From assembly GCA_031279915.1 (NCBI GenBank), contig JAITHO010000035.1, forward strand, positions 1-8,832: a stretch of DNA of 8,832 nucleotides, given 5' to 3'. The notes under the pieces were generated by a model. That model was not told the origin of the DNA and ran no database searches. It saw only the letters and a program-made list of their open reading frames with translations. Shown in pieces: positions 1-6,775 of this stretch; the stretch's first letter is position 1, and every line of letters begins with the position of its first letter. This DNA is from Tannerellaceae bacterium. GTDB taxonomy: Bacteria; Bacteroidota; Bacteroidia; Bacteroidales; Tannerellaceae. Position numbers and translations under genes: made by a program.

Positions 1-174
1 ATTTTCCCGTGAATGTAGTGTGACAATTTGTCTCAAATGGCATTTTCCTGCGACTTGGGTGTCGCCAAATGAATCCGATGGCGTTTTTTCGTGACTTGGG
101 TGCCGCCAAATGAATCCGATGGCGTTTTTTCGTGACTTGGGTGTCGCCAAATGAATCCGATGGCGTTTTCCTGT
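1..174. repeat. 41-bp tandem repeat array, continuing off the left edge
   Basis: Three clear units begin with GACTTGGGTG at 52, 93 and 134, so the period is exactly 41 bp. Unit 2 differs from unit 1 at one base (103), and unit 3 differs only near its end (three bases). Bases 11-51 align at the same period as a decayed copy (roughly 23 of 41 matches), and bases 1-10 resemble the tail of a further copy, so the array probably extends leftwards. Each good unit contains the inverted repeat CGCCA/TGGCG (63-67/79-83, 104-108/120-124, 145-149/161-165) followed by a T run (six, six and four T). The period is not a multiple of three and no sensible protein reads through, so this is a non-coding minisatellite-like array. 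Function unknown. Confidence 0.9.
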
Positions 175-185
175 TAAAAGCTTTA

Positions 186-224
186 CGCCTGCCATGCAGG
201 CGCATTCCCGCCTTTGCTGGAATG
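186..224. repeat. Two adjacent hairpins, the second a REP/dRS3-like palindrome
   Basis: The first hairpin is CGCCTGC (186-192), loop CAT, GCAGGCG (196-202), a perfect 7-bp stem. The second follows directly: CATTCC (203-208) pairs with GGAATG (219-224), with one internal mismatch, then a further GC/GC pair and a CTTT loop. Its core ATTCCC-N8-TGGAAT (204-223) has the 6-8-6 geometry of the neisserial dRS3 repeat (ATTCCC-N8-GGGAAT) with one mismatch. In one frame it reads IPAFAGM, a peptide often seen when such intergenic palindromes are wrongly translated in Proteobacteria. The hairpins are read directly; relationship to a repeat family is inference, since one copy cannot show dispersal. Confidence 0.5.
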
Positions 225-262
225 TCTTGTTTTTCGAGCGGGAATTACCTTTTGACACATTC

Positions 263-328
263 CCACAGATGTGGAGCTGGTGGATTTGTTGAAGGGGAGA
301 ATCCACACGTGTGGACATCATCTCCCCT
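263..328. promoter_or_regulatory. Paired CCACA-NN-TGTGG palindromes and nested inverted repeat
   Basis: Two 12-bp dyads identical except for the two central bases occur at 263-274 (centre GA) and 303-314 (centre CG), 40 bp apart. The second lies inside a perfect 14-bp palindrome (302-315, TCCACACGTGTGGA), itself enclosed by the 8-bp inverted repeat AGGGGAGA (293-300) and TCTCCCCT (321-328). The nested structure could be a cruciform, a structured RNA, or binding sites for a dimeric regulator. There is no T run on either strand that would make it a convincing terminator. It lies about 70 bp upstream of the proposed manA -7 box, so a role in regulating manA is possible but unproven. Confidence 0.5.
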
Positions 329-399
329 AAACTTGAGGGCGATTTATAACAGCTGCGAGATGTTTGACGAGGATGGCTGGGAAGCGTCGATAATTCTGG

Positions 400-407
400 T
401 ACCTTTG
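400..407 (+). promoter_or_regulatory. Bacteroidetes-type -7 element upstream of manA
   Basis: TACCTTTG matches the Bacteroidetes -7 consensus TAnnTTTG at every fixed base. It ends 23 nt before the manA start codon, which would give a leader of roughly 15-20 nt that is A-rich (413-430), as is common before genes in this phylum. No good -33 TTTG/TTG is present about 20 nt further upstream (the sequence there is CTGG), so the call rests on the -7 box and its position. Confidence 0.45.
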
Positions 408-430
408 CACAAGAAAAAAATATATAGATT

Positions 431-1561
431 ATGACAAACCCGATTAAAAAGCAGCTGCATATTGAGGAACCGCTCAGCGTTACAGCAGCCATGTTGGCCC
501 GGCAGGGCTTTATTTTATTCCAACCTATATTCAAAAAACTTATTTGGGGAGGCGTGCGCGTGGCATATTTCAAGGGCTTGAAACGTTTGGATGCAGATAT
601 TGGCGAGAGCTGGGAAATATCTGATCTTGAGGGCGACGTATCTGTTGTGGATAACGGCCCTCTTGAGGGATTGAGCCTCGACGAGCTGATTGGGGCGTAT
701 GGCGAGCGGCTGCTGGGGGAGGCCGTGGTACGACGGTTTGGAGAGAGATTCCCGCTGCTGATAAAGCTCATCGACGCAGCCGACGATCTGTCGGTGCAGG
801 TGCATCCTGACGACAGGCTGGCGGTGGAGCGACATGGCTCGTGGGGCAAAACCGAGATGTGGTACGTTATTCAGGCCGAGGAAGGAGCGTCGATTTACTC
901 CGGATTCGATCCTGCAAAACTGACGGGCGGAGCGCTGCCTGAGGAATTGGCCGAGGAATCGGTTGAGGCCTTGATAGGCGGGCCGGAAGAGAGCTTCTCC
1001 TTGGCGTCGATGGCCGGCATTTTGAGGAGGTATGATGTGAAGGAGGGCGATGCGTTTTTCCTTCCGGCCGGCAGAGTGCATGCCATCCGTCGCGGCTGTT
1101 TCGTTGCCGAGATCCAGCAAACAAGCAACATCACTTACCGGATATACGATTACGACCGCACCGACAAGCAGGGACATAAGCGCGAGCTCCATATCGCAGA
1201 AGCCAAAGAGGCTATCAATCTTGAGGCGAATTTGTCAGACACATCCCGCATCGAATATAAGCCCCAAAGCAACGAGCCCGTCATACTCGTCCGCTGTCCT
1301 TACTTCACCACCCGCCTGATCAAGCTCGAGGAGCGATGGACAAGATATGCCGACGATCTCGACTCCTTCATTATATATATGTGCATCGCCGGAAGCGCTT
1401 TGCTCTTAGACAACAATAACGCGGCAATTCGCTTAGAACAGGGCCAAACCATTCTGATCCCCGCCGCAACAAGCCACATCATATTCATGCCCGAGGAACC
1501 CTTGACGCTTCTGGAAATATATTGGGAAGATACAAGCGCCGAGAGCCTCGCAGATAGATAA
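431..1561 (+). CDS. manA: Mannose-6-phosphate isomerase, type I (cupin)
   Basis: This enzyme interconverts fructose-6-phosphate and mannose-6-phosphate in the cytoplasm, linking glycolysis to mannose use and GDP-mannose supply. The metal site of type I isomerases is visible: Gln123 and His125 in SVQVHPDD (121-128), Glu142 in KTEMWYVI, and His217 in PAGRVHAI; the active-site arginine is probably Arg237 in ITYRIYDYDR. The characteristic N-terminal LIWGG is at 37-41. At 376 aa it is somewhat longer than the roughly 320-aa Bacteroides homologues I know, partly because about 25 residues precede the core (FQPIFKKLIWGG begins near residue 30). An in-frame ATG at 491 (residue 21) is an alternative start giving a more usual length; I keep 431 because it lies close to the promoter candidate. 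First gene of the plus-strand cluster, with 48 nt before the next gene and no terminator between. Family very sure, exact start less so. Confidence 0.93.
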   Translation: MTNPIKKQLHIEEPLSVTAAMLARQGFILFQPIFKKLIWGGVRVAYFKGLKRLDADIGESWEISDLEGDVSVVDNGPLEGLSLDELIGAYGERLLGEAVVRRFGERFPLLIKLIDAADDLSVQVHPDDRLAVERHGSWGKTEMWYVIQAEEGASIYSGFDPAKLTGGALPEELAEESVEALIGGPEESFSLASMAGILRRYDVKEGDAFFLPAGRVHAIRRGCFVAEIQQTSNITYRIYDYDRTDKQGHKRELHIAEAKEAINLEANLSDTSRIEYKPQSNEPVILVRCPYFTTRLIKLEERWTRYADDLDSFIIYMCIAGSALLLDNNNAAIRLEQGQTILIPAATSHIIFMPEEPLTLLEIYWEDTSAESLADR

Positions 1562-1567
1562 AAAAAC

Positions 1568-1575
1568 TATCTTTG
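1568..1575 (+). promoter_or_regulatory. Possible -7 element before the acidic-tail protein gene
   Basis: TATCTTTG is an exact match to TAnnTTTG in the 48-nt gap after manA, 34 nt before the ATG at 1610. No recognisable -33 TTTG/TTG lies about 20 nt upstream, where the manA coding region ends. It could give the downstream three genes their own transcription start, or be chance in a short AT-rich gap. Confidence 0.3.
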
Positions 1576-1609
1576 ACGATACACTTCTTTAAACAAATCA
1601 TTATTCCAA

Positions 1610-2536
1610 ATGGACAATAATAAAAACAACAGAGGCTTCATCCCAATCTATCACTCCTTCTCAGGAATGATAAATATGGCCGGACGAACCGACGGAGAAA
1701 TCAGTATCATTGAGCTGAAAGTACCCTTAGTCACTCAAATGGAATACTTCCTAAGCTCCAATAAGATTCGCGACGCCAAAAAGCTTCAGGGCTTTGAAGT
1801 GGCAAGCTGCATCGACCAACTCAGCGACACGGGAATATCAATGGTAAGGAAGAAAGAAATCCTATCCGTCTTCGCCCTCTCGCACGACACAAGCATATAC
1901 CGCTTCCTTGAAGGCTTTCATGCGCAGCAAAGCGAAGGCGAACTGCGGAACTGGGCAAGCATGGCGCTGATGGAATGCCGCATCTCAATCGAATCCGAAC
2001 TCCTCGACGAAAAGCGAATCTACATCTCAACCGGCCTTGGCGGACGCGACAACAAGCTACGCTACTACGTAGTTATGGTGGCCGAAAGCAAGGAGCCATT
2101 CCTTCAATATCAGAAGGAGATGATAGAACGCGAGATGCCATTCGGGCTGGAGGCCGTTGGATGCGAAGTAGAGCGCATCGTTATGCACGACATCTACTTC
2201 GAGATGCTGGCGCTCGCCCCCGTCAACATCGATATCCGGAAACCGCTGAAGGACGTGCTCGACGAATGTAACCGATACGGCAACTTCATCTCCTCCCAAA
2301 TAACCATTACCAACATCCGCGAACTCACCGAGGCAGAGATCCTCGACCTCATACACCGCAAAGCAATGCCGCAGGAGCTAACATTAGCCATGGATTTTAA
2401 TCTCGCAGAAGAGGAGGACGACGGGGAGCAATACTACACCGGCGATGAGGATGAGGATGACGAAGACGAGGATGATGAAGACTATGAAGACGACGAGGAG
2501 GACGATGGGGAGTACGACGAAGACGATAACGCCTAA
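1610..2536 (+). CDS. Unrecognised protein with a polyacidic C-terminal tail
   Basis: I do not recognise a named family. Residues 1-266 look like an ordinary folded soluble protein of mixed alpha/beta character: no signal peptide, membrane span, cysteine cluster or nucleotide-binding motif is evident. Residues 267-308 are almost entirely acidic (31 of 42 are Asp or Glu, with a few Tyr and Gly), encoded by a GA-rich low-complexity stretch at about 2408-2530. Such tails occur on proteins that bind basic partners (histone-like proteins, ribosomal proteins, basic peptides), bind divalent cations, or act as DNA mimics; none of these is shown here. The reading frame is intact and the N-terminal part has normal sequence complexity, so it is a real gene and probably a conserved hypothetical of Bacteroidales. 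It follows manA by 48 nt and precedes the gtrA-like gene by 10 nt, so it is likely cotranscribed with the polyprenyl-sugar genes. Confidence 0.85.
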   Translation: MDNNKNNRGFIPIYHSFSGMINMAGRTDGEISIIELKVPLVTQMEYFLSSNKIRDAKKLQGFEVASCIDQLSDTGISMVRKKEILSVFALSHDTSIYRFLEGFHAQQSEGELRNWASMALMECRISIESELLDEKRIYISTGLGGRDNKLRYYVVMVAESKEPFLQYQKEMIEREMPFGLEAVGCEVERIVMHDIYFEMLALAPVNIDIRKPLKDVLDECNRYGNFISSQITITNIRELTEAEILDLIHRKAMPQELTLAMDFNLAEEEDDGEQYYTGDEDEDDEDEDDEDYEDDEEDDGEYDEDDNA

Positions 2537-2546
2537 TGCAACGAGC

Positions 2547-2957
2547 ATGACAAGCCTTAAGTCGGCAAAAACATTCCTGATACAAGCCTCCAAATACGCC
2601 ATCGTAGGCATGGGCAACACGCTGCTCACCTTCGCGGTATATTATCTGCTGACGGAGATCTTTCATCTGTCGCCAAGCATAGCCAATCCCGCAGGATACG
2701 CCCTTGGGCTGGCAAATAGCTTCGTGTGGAACAGGCGATGGACCTTCGGGCATTCGGGAGGAGCATGGATAGGCAGCGCGCTGAAGTTCTTCGCCGTCTT
2801 TGCCGTTTGCTTTGCCATCCAGTATACCCTTTGCCTCTACCTCGACGCCCATCTGCCCATCAAACACTACTACAACTTTATCATCGCCATGATCGTTTAT
2901 AACCTGCTTTTCTTCTTAGGCAACAAATACATCATCTTTAAGACGCCCAACCAATGA
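2547..2957 (+). CDS. GtrA-family membrane protein (putative polyprenyl-sugar flippase)
   Basis: This is a 136-aa polytopic protein of the GtrA/DPMS family (PF04138). Four hydrophobic segments are visible at roughly 17-37, 43-61, 78-100 and 108-130. The family signature is clear: KYAIVGMGNTLLTFAVYYLL (16-35), NSFVWNRRWTF (57-67), and a C-terminal GNKYIIF (125-131). Family members are thought to help translocate or support synthesis of polyprenyl-phosphate-linked sugars with a partner glycosyltransferase. The ATG at 2547 was chosen over one 34 codons upstream, because the upstream stretch overlaps the acidic tail of the preceding gene and translates as low-complexity Met/Thr/Lys/Arg. The stop overlaps the start of the next gene by four bases (ATGA), implying coupled translation with that glycosyltransferase, the classic GtrA-GtrB pairing. 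The sugar carried cannot be told from sequence. Confidence 0.88.
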   Translation: MTSLKSAKTFLIQASKYAIVGMGNTLLTFAVYYLLTEIFHLSPSIANPAGYALGLANSFVWNRRWTFGHSGGAWIGSALKFFAVFAVCFAIQYTLCLYLDAHLPIKHYYNFIIAMIVYNLLFFLGNKYIIFKTPNQ

Positions 2958-3904
2958 GCACCCTCTCAATCATTATTCCATGCTACAATGAAGAAGCCGT
3001 CATCATGGAATCCTACCGGCGAACCAAAGCCGTTGTCGATAACCTGCCCATCCATGCAACAATAATCTACGTTAACGACGGCAGCACAGATCGCACCCGC
3101 GAGCTGCTGAACGGAATAGCCGCCGCCGATGCACGCGTAAGCATCATCCACTTCTCGCGCAACTTCGGACATCAGCCAGCCGTGACCGCCGGCATACACC
3201 ATTGCCGCGCCGACCTCGCCATCATCATGGACGCCGACCTCCAGGATCCTCCCGAACTCATCCCCGATATACTCGCTCTCCGAGAAAAAGAAGCAGCCAA
3301 CGTTGTATACTGCGTTCGCAGCTCGCGCAAAGGCGATCAGCTCTTCAAACGAGCAACAGCCAAGGCCTTCTATCGGCTGATGAACGCCATGAGCGTAGTG
3401 CAGTTCCCACTCGATGCCGGCGACTTCCGCCTCATCGACCGCAAGGTCATGAACGAATTTGGCCGCCTCAAAGAGCATGGCAAGTACATCCGCGGACTGA
3501 TTAGCTGGATCGGATTCAAGCAAGTGCCCTTCTATTACCGTCACGAGGCCCGTGCAGCCGGCACCACCAAGTACCCCCTGAGCAAGATGATCCGATTCGC
3601 CACGCTGGCTCTCGTATACTTCTCCAACAAGCCGCTCCGCCTGGCAATGGGCCTCGGATTCACAGCCGTCGTTGTCGGCCTCATCCTGACAGTATGGTTT
3701 GCCCTCGGAAAGATCTACGGCTTCAGCCATGCCGAATCGGGCTGGACGTCGACCATCACCATCATCACCTTCTTCGGCGGAGTGCAGCTGCTAACCGTCG
3801 GCATGCTCGGCCACTACATCGGCGTATTGTTCGACGAAGTGAAGGCGCGTCCGGAGTATATAATCGACGAGCTCGTTCAGCCGGATAAGGAAGATGAGGC
3901 ATAA
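2954..3904 (+). CDS. Polyprenyl-phosphate hexosyltransferase (GT2, DPM1/GtrB type)
   Basis: A 316-aa family-2 glycosyltransferase predicted to transfer a hexose from a nucleotide sugar to a polyprenyl phosphate at the inner face of the cytoplasmic membrane. The GT-A domain occupies about 1-225: IIIPCYNEE (6-14), NDGSTD (41-46), FSRNFGHQ (67-74), the metal-binding DAD within MDADLQDPPE (92-101), DAGDFRLIDRKV (154-165), and the conserved AGTTKYPLSKM (202-212). Two membrane spans follow at about 229-250 and 266-290, typical of GtrB/ArnC-like enzymes, then a charged tail. The DPM1/GtrB group uses GDP-mannose or UDP-glucose; the nearby manA favours mannose only weakly. Starts inside the stop codon of the GtrA gene (4-nt overlap) and ends just before a strong terminator, so it is the last gene of the plus-strand cluster. 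Confidence 0.92.
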   Translation: MSTLSIIIPCYNEEAVIMESYRRTKAVVDNLPIHATIIYVNDGSTDRTRELLNGIAAADARVSIIHFSRNFGHQPAVTAGIHHCRADLAIIMDADLQDPPELIPDILALREKEAANVVYCVRSSRKGDQLFKRATAKAFYRLMNAMSVVQFPLDAGDFRLIDRKVMNEFGRLKEHGKYIRGLISWIGFKQVPFYYRHEARAAGTTKYPLSKMIRFATLALVYFSNKPLRLAMGLGFTAVVVGLILTVWFALGKIYGFSHAESGWTSTITIITFFGGVQLLTVGMLGHYIGVLFDEVKARPEYIIDELVQPDKEDEA

Positions 3905-3919
3905 GGAGCCTGTTGCAGG

Positions 3920-3969
3920 AAAAACAAAGGGCCGTTGAACAGATAGAAGTTCAGCGGCCCTTTGTTTTT
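3920..3969. terminator. Bidirectional intrinsic terminator between convergent genes
   Basis: A 21-bp stem is formed by 3920-3940 (begins AAAAACAAAGGGCCG) and 3949-3969 (ends CGGCCCTTTGTTTTT), with one G-U wobble and an 8-nt loop AGATAGAA. The GGGCCG/CGGCCC core is flanked by A on the left and T on the right, so the transcript ends in a U tract in either direction. It sits 15 nt after the glycosyltransferase stop and about 40 nt beyond the helicase stop on the other strand, fitting termination of both clusters. Confidence 0.92.
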
Positions 3970-4009
3970 ACGGAGATAATGCCAAAGCCGGCTCCGGCAC
4001 AGGAAGCCC

Positions 4010-6241
4010 TCAGCCTATTTTCAGATAAGCATACTTGAGGATAAGTCGCTTCCGTCCGGCAGTGTCGAAGTCGATTATTGCGCTGGCCGATCCGCCTTCG
4101 AGGCTGATCTCCTGCACCGTGCCGGCGCCAAATCGCTCGTGCATGACGGCCATCCCAGGCGATAGATCGCGCGGACTTACTATGCCGTATTCTCCATCGT
4201 GCGCGGGCTTGCTGATGGGCGGCTGACGGACATCGACGGCTGCGGCGATTGCGTTAGCATGCTTTGGAGCTCCGGCGAACTCGGTTTCGACCGTGTCGAT
4301 GAAGCTCGGATCAAGATCGAAGAGGAATCGGCTTGGCCTTCCCGTCGTTGTTCGACCGTGGCGGAAGCGGCTCTTCGCGTAGGTTATGATGCAGTTCTCC
4401 TCGGCTCGCGTTATGGCCACGTAAAACAGGCGGCGTTCTTCTTCGATCGCTCTCGGATTATCCTGCGACATGCTGGAAGGGAAGAGGTCGTCTTCCAGGC
4501 CGCTGACGACTACGTTGCGGAACTCCAAGCCCTTGGCGGCATGCACCGTCATGAGGGTGATGCGTTCGCCGTCGGCTTTGTCGCTGTCCTGTTCGGTGTA
4601 GAGGGCGGCCTCGGCTAAGAAGTCGGCGAGCGTGGGCTGGCTGTCTTGTTCCTCGTTCGCTTGCAGTACAAATTCGGCTATGCCTTTGATTAGCTCTTCT
4701 ATGTTTGCTTTGCGGCTGAGGTTTTCTATGCTCTTATCGTTGATGAACTCGGCGGCGATTCCGGATTCGCGCACTATGGCGGCGGCGACTTCGTCGATGG
4801 GGTCGGTTCGCTGTATTAATGAAGCGATGAAGTTGTGGAATGATCCGATTTTCTTGAGTATGCCGGCATTGAAGGATAGCCCGTAGCTGTTCGGATTGGC
4901 GATTACTTGCCATGCGCTTACCTCAGCCGAGTGCGCTGCATTGAGGATCTTGCCGAGAGTTCCCTCGCCTATTCCGCGGGCGGGATAATTAATGACGCGC
5001 TTGAGGGCTTCTTCGTCGTCGGGATTAACGATGAGGCGGAGGTATGCCATCACGTCTTTGACCTCTTTGCGCTGGTAGAAGGATAGTCCGCCGTAGATGC
5101 GGTAGGGGATATTGCGTTTGCGGAGGGCTTCCTCCAGCACGCGCGACTGTGCGTTGGTGCGATAGAGGATGGCGAAGTCATTGTAGGTGTATCGGTCGCC
5201 GCGGTTCATTCGTAGCTCCACGATTTTGGAGGCGATGATGTATGCTTCTTCATGGTCTGAATATCCGGCGAAGAGGCTGATGCGGGCGCCTTTTTCTTTT
5301 TCGGAGTAGATGGTTTTGCGGATCTGGTTGTCGTTCTTTGCGATCAGGCTGTTGGCGGCGTTAACGATGTTTTGCGTGGATCGATAGTTTCGTTCGAGCT
5401 TAAAGATGCGGCAGTCGGGATACTGGTGTCTGAACTGGAGTATATTGTCGATGTTGGCTCCGCGGAAGGAGTATATGCTCTGGGCGTCGTCGCCAACGAC
5501 GCATAGCCTCTGATGCTTCTGTGCGAGTCGCTTGATGATGAGATACTGTGCGGAGTTTGTATCCTGGTACTCGTCGACCAGTATGTAGTTGAAGCGCGAC
5601 GCATAGCGGTCGAGTGCGTCGGGATGATCGCGGAAGAGGATATTGGTTTGGAGCAGCAAGTCGTCGAAATCCATTGCGCCGGCCTGGGTGCATCTTTTTT
5701 GGTACCTGTCGTATATCTCGAAGACCATGGGCGTCTTACAAGCGTCGTCGTGTGCCATTAGCGCAGGGGTTTGGGGATAGCTTTGGGCTGTGATCAGTGC
5801 GTTTTTGGCGTGGGAGATCCGTCCGTGAACCATTCCTGGTCGATATGATTCTTCGAGGCCCATTTCTTTGATTATGCTTTTGATGAGGCTGCGCGAATCG
5901 TCGCTATCGTAGATGGTGAAGTCTGTTGGATAGTTTATGAGCTTGGCTTCGCGGCGCAGTATTCGTGAGAAGATGGAGTGGAAGGTTCCCATCCAGAGGT
6001 TGCTTGCCTGTTCTGCAGTTGTCAGGGCAGCTATTCGGGTCTTCATTTCCCGTGCGGCTTTGTTGGTGAAGGTGAGGGCAAGTATTCCGTGAGGCGACCA
6101 TCCTTGTGATAGCAGATATGCGACCTTGCAGGTGAGCACCTTGGTTTTGCCCGATCCGGCTCCGGCGATGACTAATGATGGGCCGGCGATGTAGAGCACA
6201 GCTTCGCGCTGGCTTTCGTTGAGTTCGTTTAGGTATTCCAC
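4010..6241 (-). CDS. uvrD: UvrD/PcrA-type superfamily 1 DNA helicase
   Basis: A 743-aa ATP-dependent 3'-5' DNA helicase of the UvrD/PcrA/Rep family, acting in excision repair, recombination control and removal of replication or transcription blocks. All SF1A motifs are present: Q-motif Gln11, Walker A AGAGSGKT (26-33), motif Ia LTFTNKAA (56-63), motif II VDEYQD (222-227), motif III VGDDAQSIYSFRGA (249-262), motif IV FKLERNYRS (280-288), motif V TVHAAKGLEF (565-574) and motif VI VAITRAE (608-614). The C-terminus (about 694-738, GMAVMHERFGAGTVQEI) resembles the small beta domain of PcrA that contacts RNA polymerase. The start is GTG at 6241, giving the MEYLNELNESQ beginning typical of this family; no good ATG fits. 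It lies 6 nt after the acetyltransferase stop and is the last gene of the minus-strand operon, ending before a shared terminator. Confidence 0.96.
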   Translation of the reverse strand: MEYLNELNESQREAVLYIAGPSLVIAGAGSGKTKVLTCKVAYLLSQGWSPHGILALTFTNKAAREMKTRIAALTTAEQASNLWMGTFHSIFSRILRREAKLINYPTDFTIYDSDDSRSLIKSIIKEMGLEESYRPGMVHGRISHAKNALITAQSYPQTPALMAHDDACKTPMVFEIYDRYQKRCTQAGAMDFDDLLLQTNILFRDHPDALDRYASRFNYILVDEYQDTNSAQYLIIKRLAQKHQRLCVVGDDAQSIYSFRGANIDNILQFRHQYPDCRIFKLERNYRSTQNIVNAANSLIAKNDNQIRKTIYSEKEKGARISLFAGYSDHEEAYIIASKIVELRMNRGDRYTYNDFAILYRTNAQSRVLEEALRKRNIPYRIYGGLSFYQRKEVKDVMAYLRLIVNPDDEEALKRVINYPARGIGEGTLGKILNAAHSAEVSAWQVIANPNSYGLSFNAGILKKIGSFHNFIASLIQRTDPIDEVAAAIVRESGIAAEFINDKSIENLSRKANIEELIKGIAEFVLQANEEQDSQPTLADFLAEAALYTEQDSDKADGERITLMTVHAAKGLEFRNVVVSGLEDDLFPSSMSQDNPRAIEEERRLFYVAITRAEENCIITYAKSRFRHGRTTTGRPSRFLFDLDPSFIDTVETEFAGAPKHANAIAAAVDVRQPPISKPAHDGEYGIVSPRDLSPGMAVMHERFGAGTVQEISLEGGSASAIIDFDTAGRKRLILKYAYLKIG

Positions 6242-6247
6242 TTTTCT

Positions 6248-6766
6248 TCAGTGATTCAGTCGTTGAACAATTTGTACGCTAACGTACCCGCCTGGCCGCG
6301 CTATCCAATCGCGTAGGGTTCCGGCGATTTCATATCCGCAGCGTTTGAATAGCCTCAGGCTGGCTTGGTTGTCGACGGCTATGTGCCCGTAAACTTGATG
6401 CAGTAGCAGAACGTTGAAGGCGTATTGCGTCATCAGTTCGATGGCTTGGGCGGCTATGCCTTGCCGGCGATATGTTTTGTGGATCAGGATGCCGATGGCG
6501 GCCTTGCGGTGATGCGCTTCGATGTTGCTGAGATCGATCATGCCCAGGCGCCGCATTGTTCCCAGTTGTTCTATCATGAGGCTGAGCTGATTTTGTTTGT
6601 AAATAAACTGCCCGGCCTTGGCTATGTGCTGCTTGAGCGAGTAGCGGGAGTAGGGGGCGAGGGTGTCGCCTCTGTCCCATTCCGACATGTCGTTTTCCCA
6701 CTCGTATATGATGTCGAGATCTTCCGGTTCGAGGGCGCGCAGGCGGATGTTGTCGTTTGAGAGCAT
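6248..6766 (-). CDS. GNAT acetyltransferase, RimJ/RimL- or SpeG-like
   Basis: A 172-aa single-domain GCN5-related N-acetyltransferase that would use acetyl-CoA. The acyl-CoA binding loop is visible as IGILIHKTYRRQGIAAQAIE (91-110, with RRQGIA at 100-105), and motif B as VDNQASLRLFKRCGY (131-145). The N-terminus IRLRALEPEDLDIIYEWEND (7-26) is the usual opening of the RimJ/RimL-like group (Acetyltransf_3), which includes ribosomal-protein N-terminal and polyamine acetyltransferases. The acceptor cannot be deduced. ATG start at 6766, 9 nt after the stop of the glycosyltransferase; its own stop is 6 nt from the helicase GTG, so it is cotranscribed with both. Confidence 0.9.
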   Translation of the reverse strand: MLSNDNIRLRALEPEDLDIIYEWENDMSEWDRGDTLAPYSRYSLKQHIAKAGQFIYKQNQLSLMIEQLGTMRRLGMIDLSNIEAHHRKAAIGILIHKTYRRQGIAAQAIELMTQYAFNVLLLHQVYGHIAVDNQASLRLFKRCGYEIAGTLRDWIARPGGYVSVQIVQRLNH

Positions 6767-6775
6767 GGGGATGGT

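Noticed and set aside
293..328. Intrinsic terminator made by AGGGGAGA/TCTCCCCT
   Set aside because: The stem is good but is not followed by a T run on either strand, and the inner palindrome leaves an asymmetric junction.
132..434. Plus-strand open frame of 100 codons before manA
   Set aside because: It begins in the 41-bp tandem repeat, runs through the hairpins and palindromes, and gives a low-quality peptide including the IPAFAGM signature of translated palindromes. It overlaps the manA start and has no family resemblance.
515..1192. Minus-strand open frame of 225 codons within manA
   Set aside because: It is fully antisense to a gene with clear catalytic motifs, and its translation lacks recognisable domains. 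It arises from codon bias.
2445..2546. Upstream in-frame extension of the GtrA-like protein
   Set aside because: The extra 34 codons overlap the acidic tail of the preceding gene in another frame and encode Met/Thr/Lys/Arg-rich low complexity, unlike any GtrA protein.
2966..3730. Minus-strand open frame of 254 codons within the DPM1-like gene
   Set aside because: Long but antisense to a well-supported glycosyltransferase; acidic, without motifs or a promoter. Treated as a shadow.
4199..4618. Plus-strand open frame of 139 codons opposite the helicase
   Set aside because: Antisense to the conserved motif V-VI region of UvrD; no domain or start context of its own.
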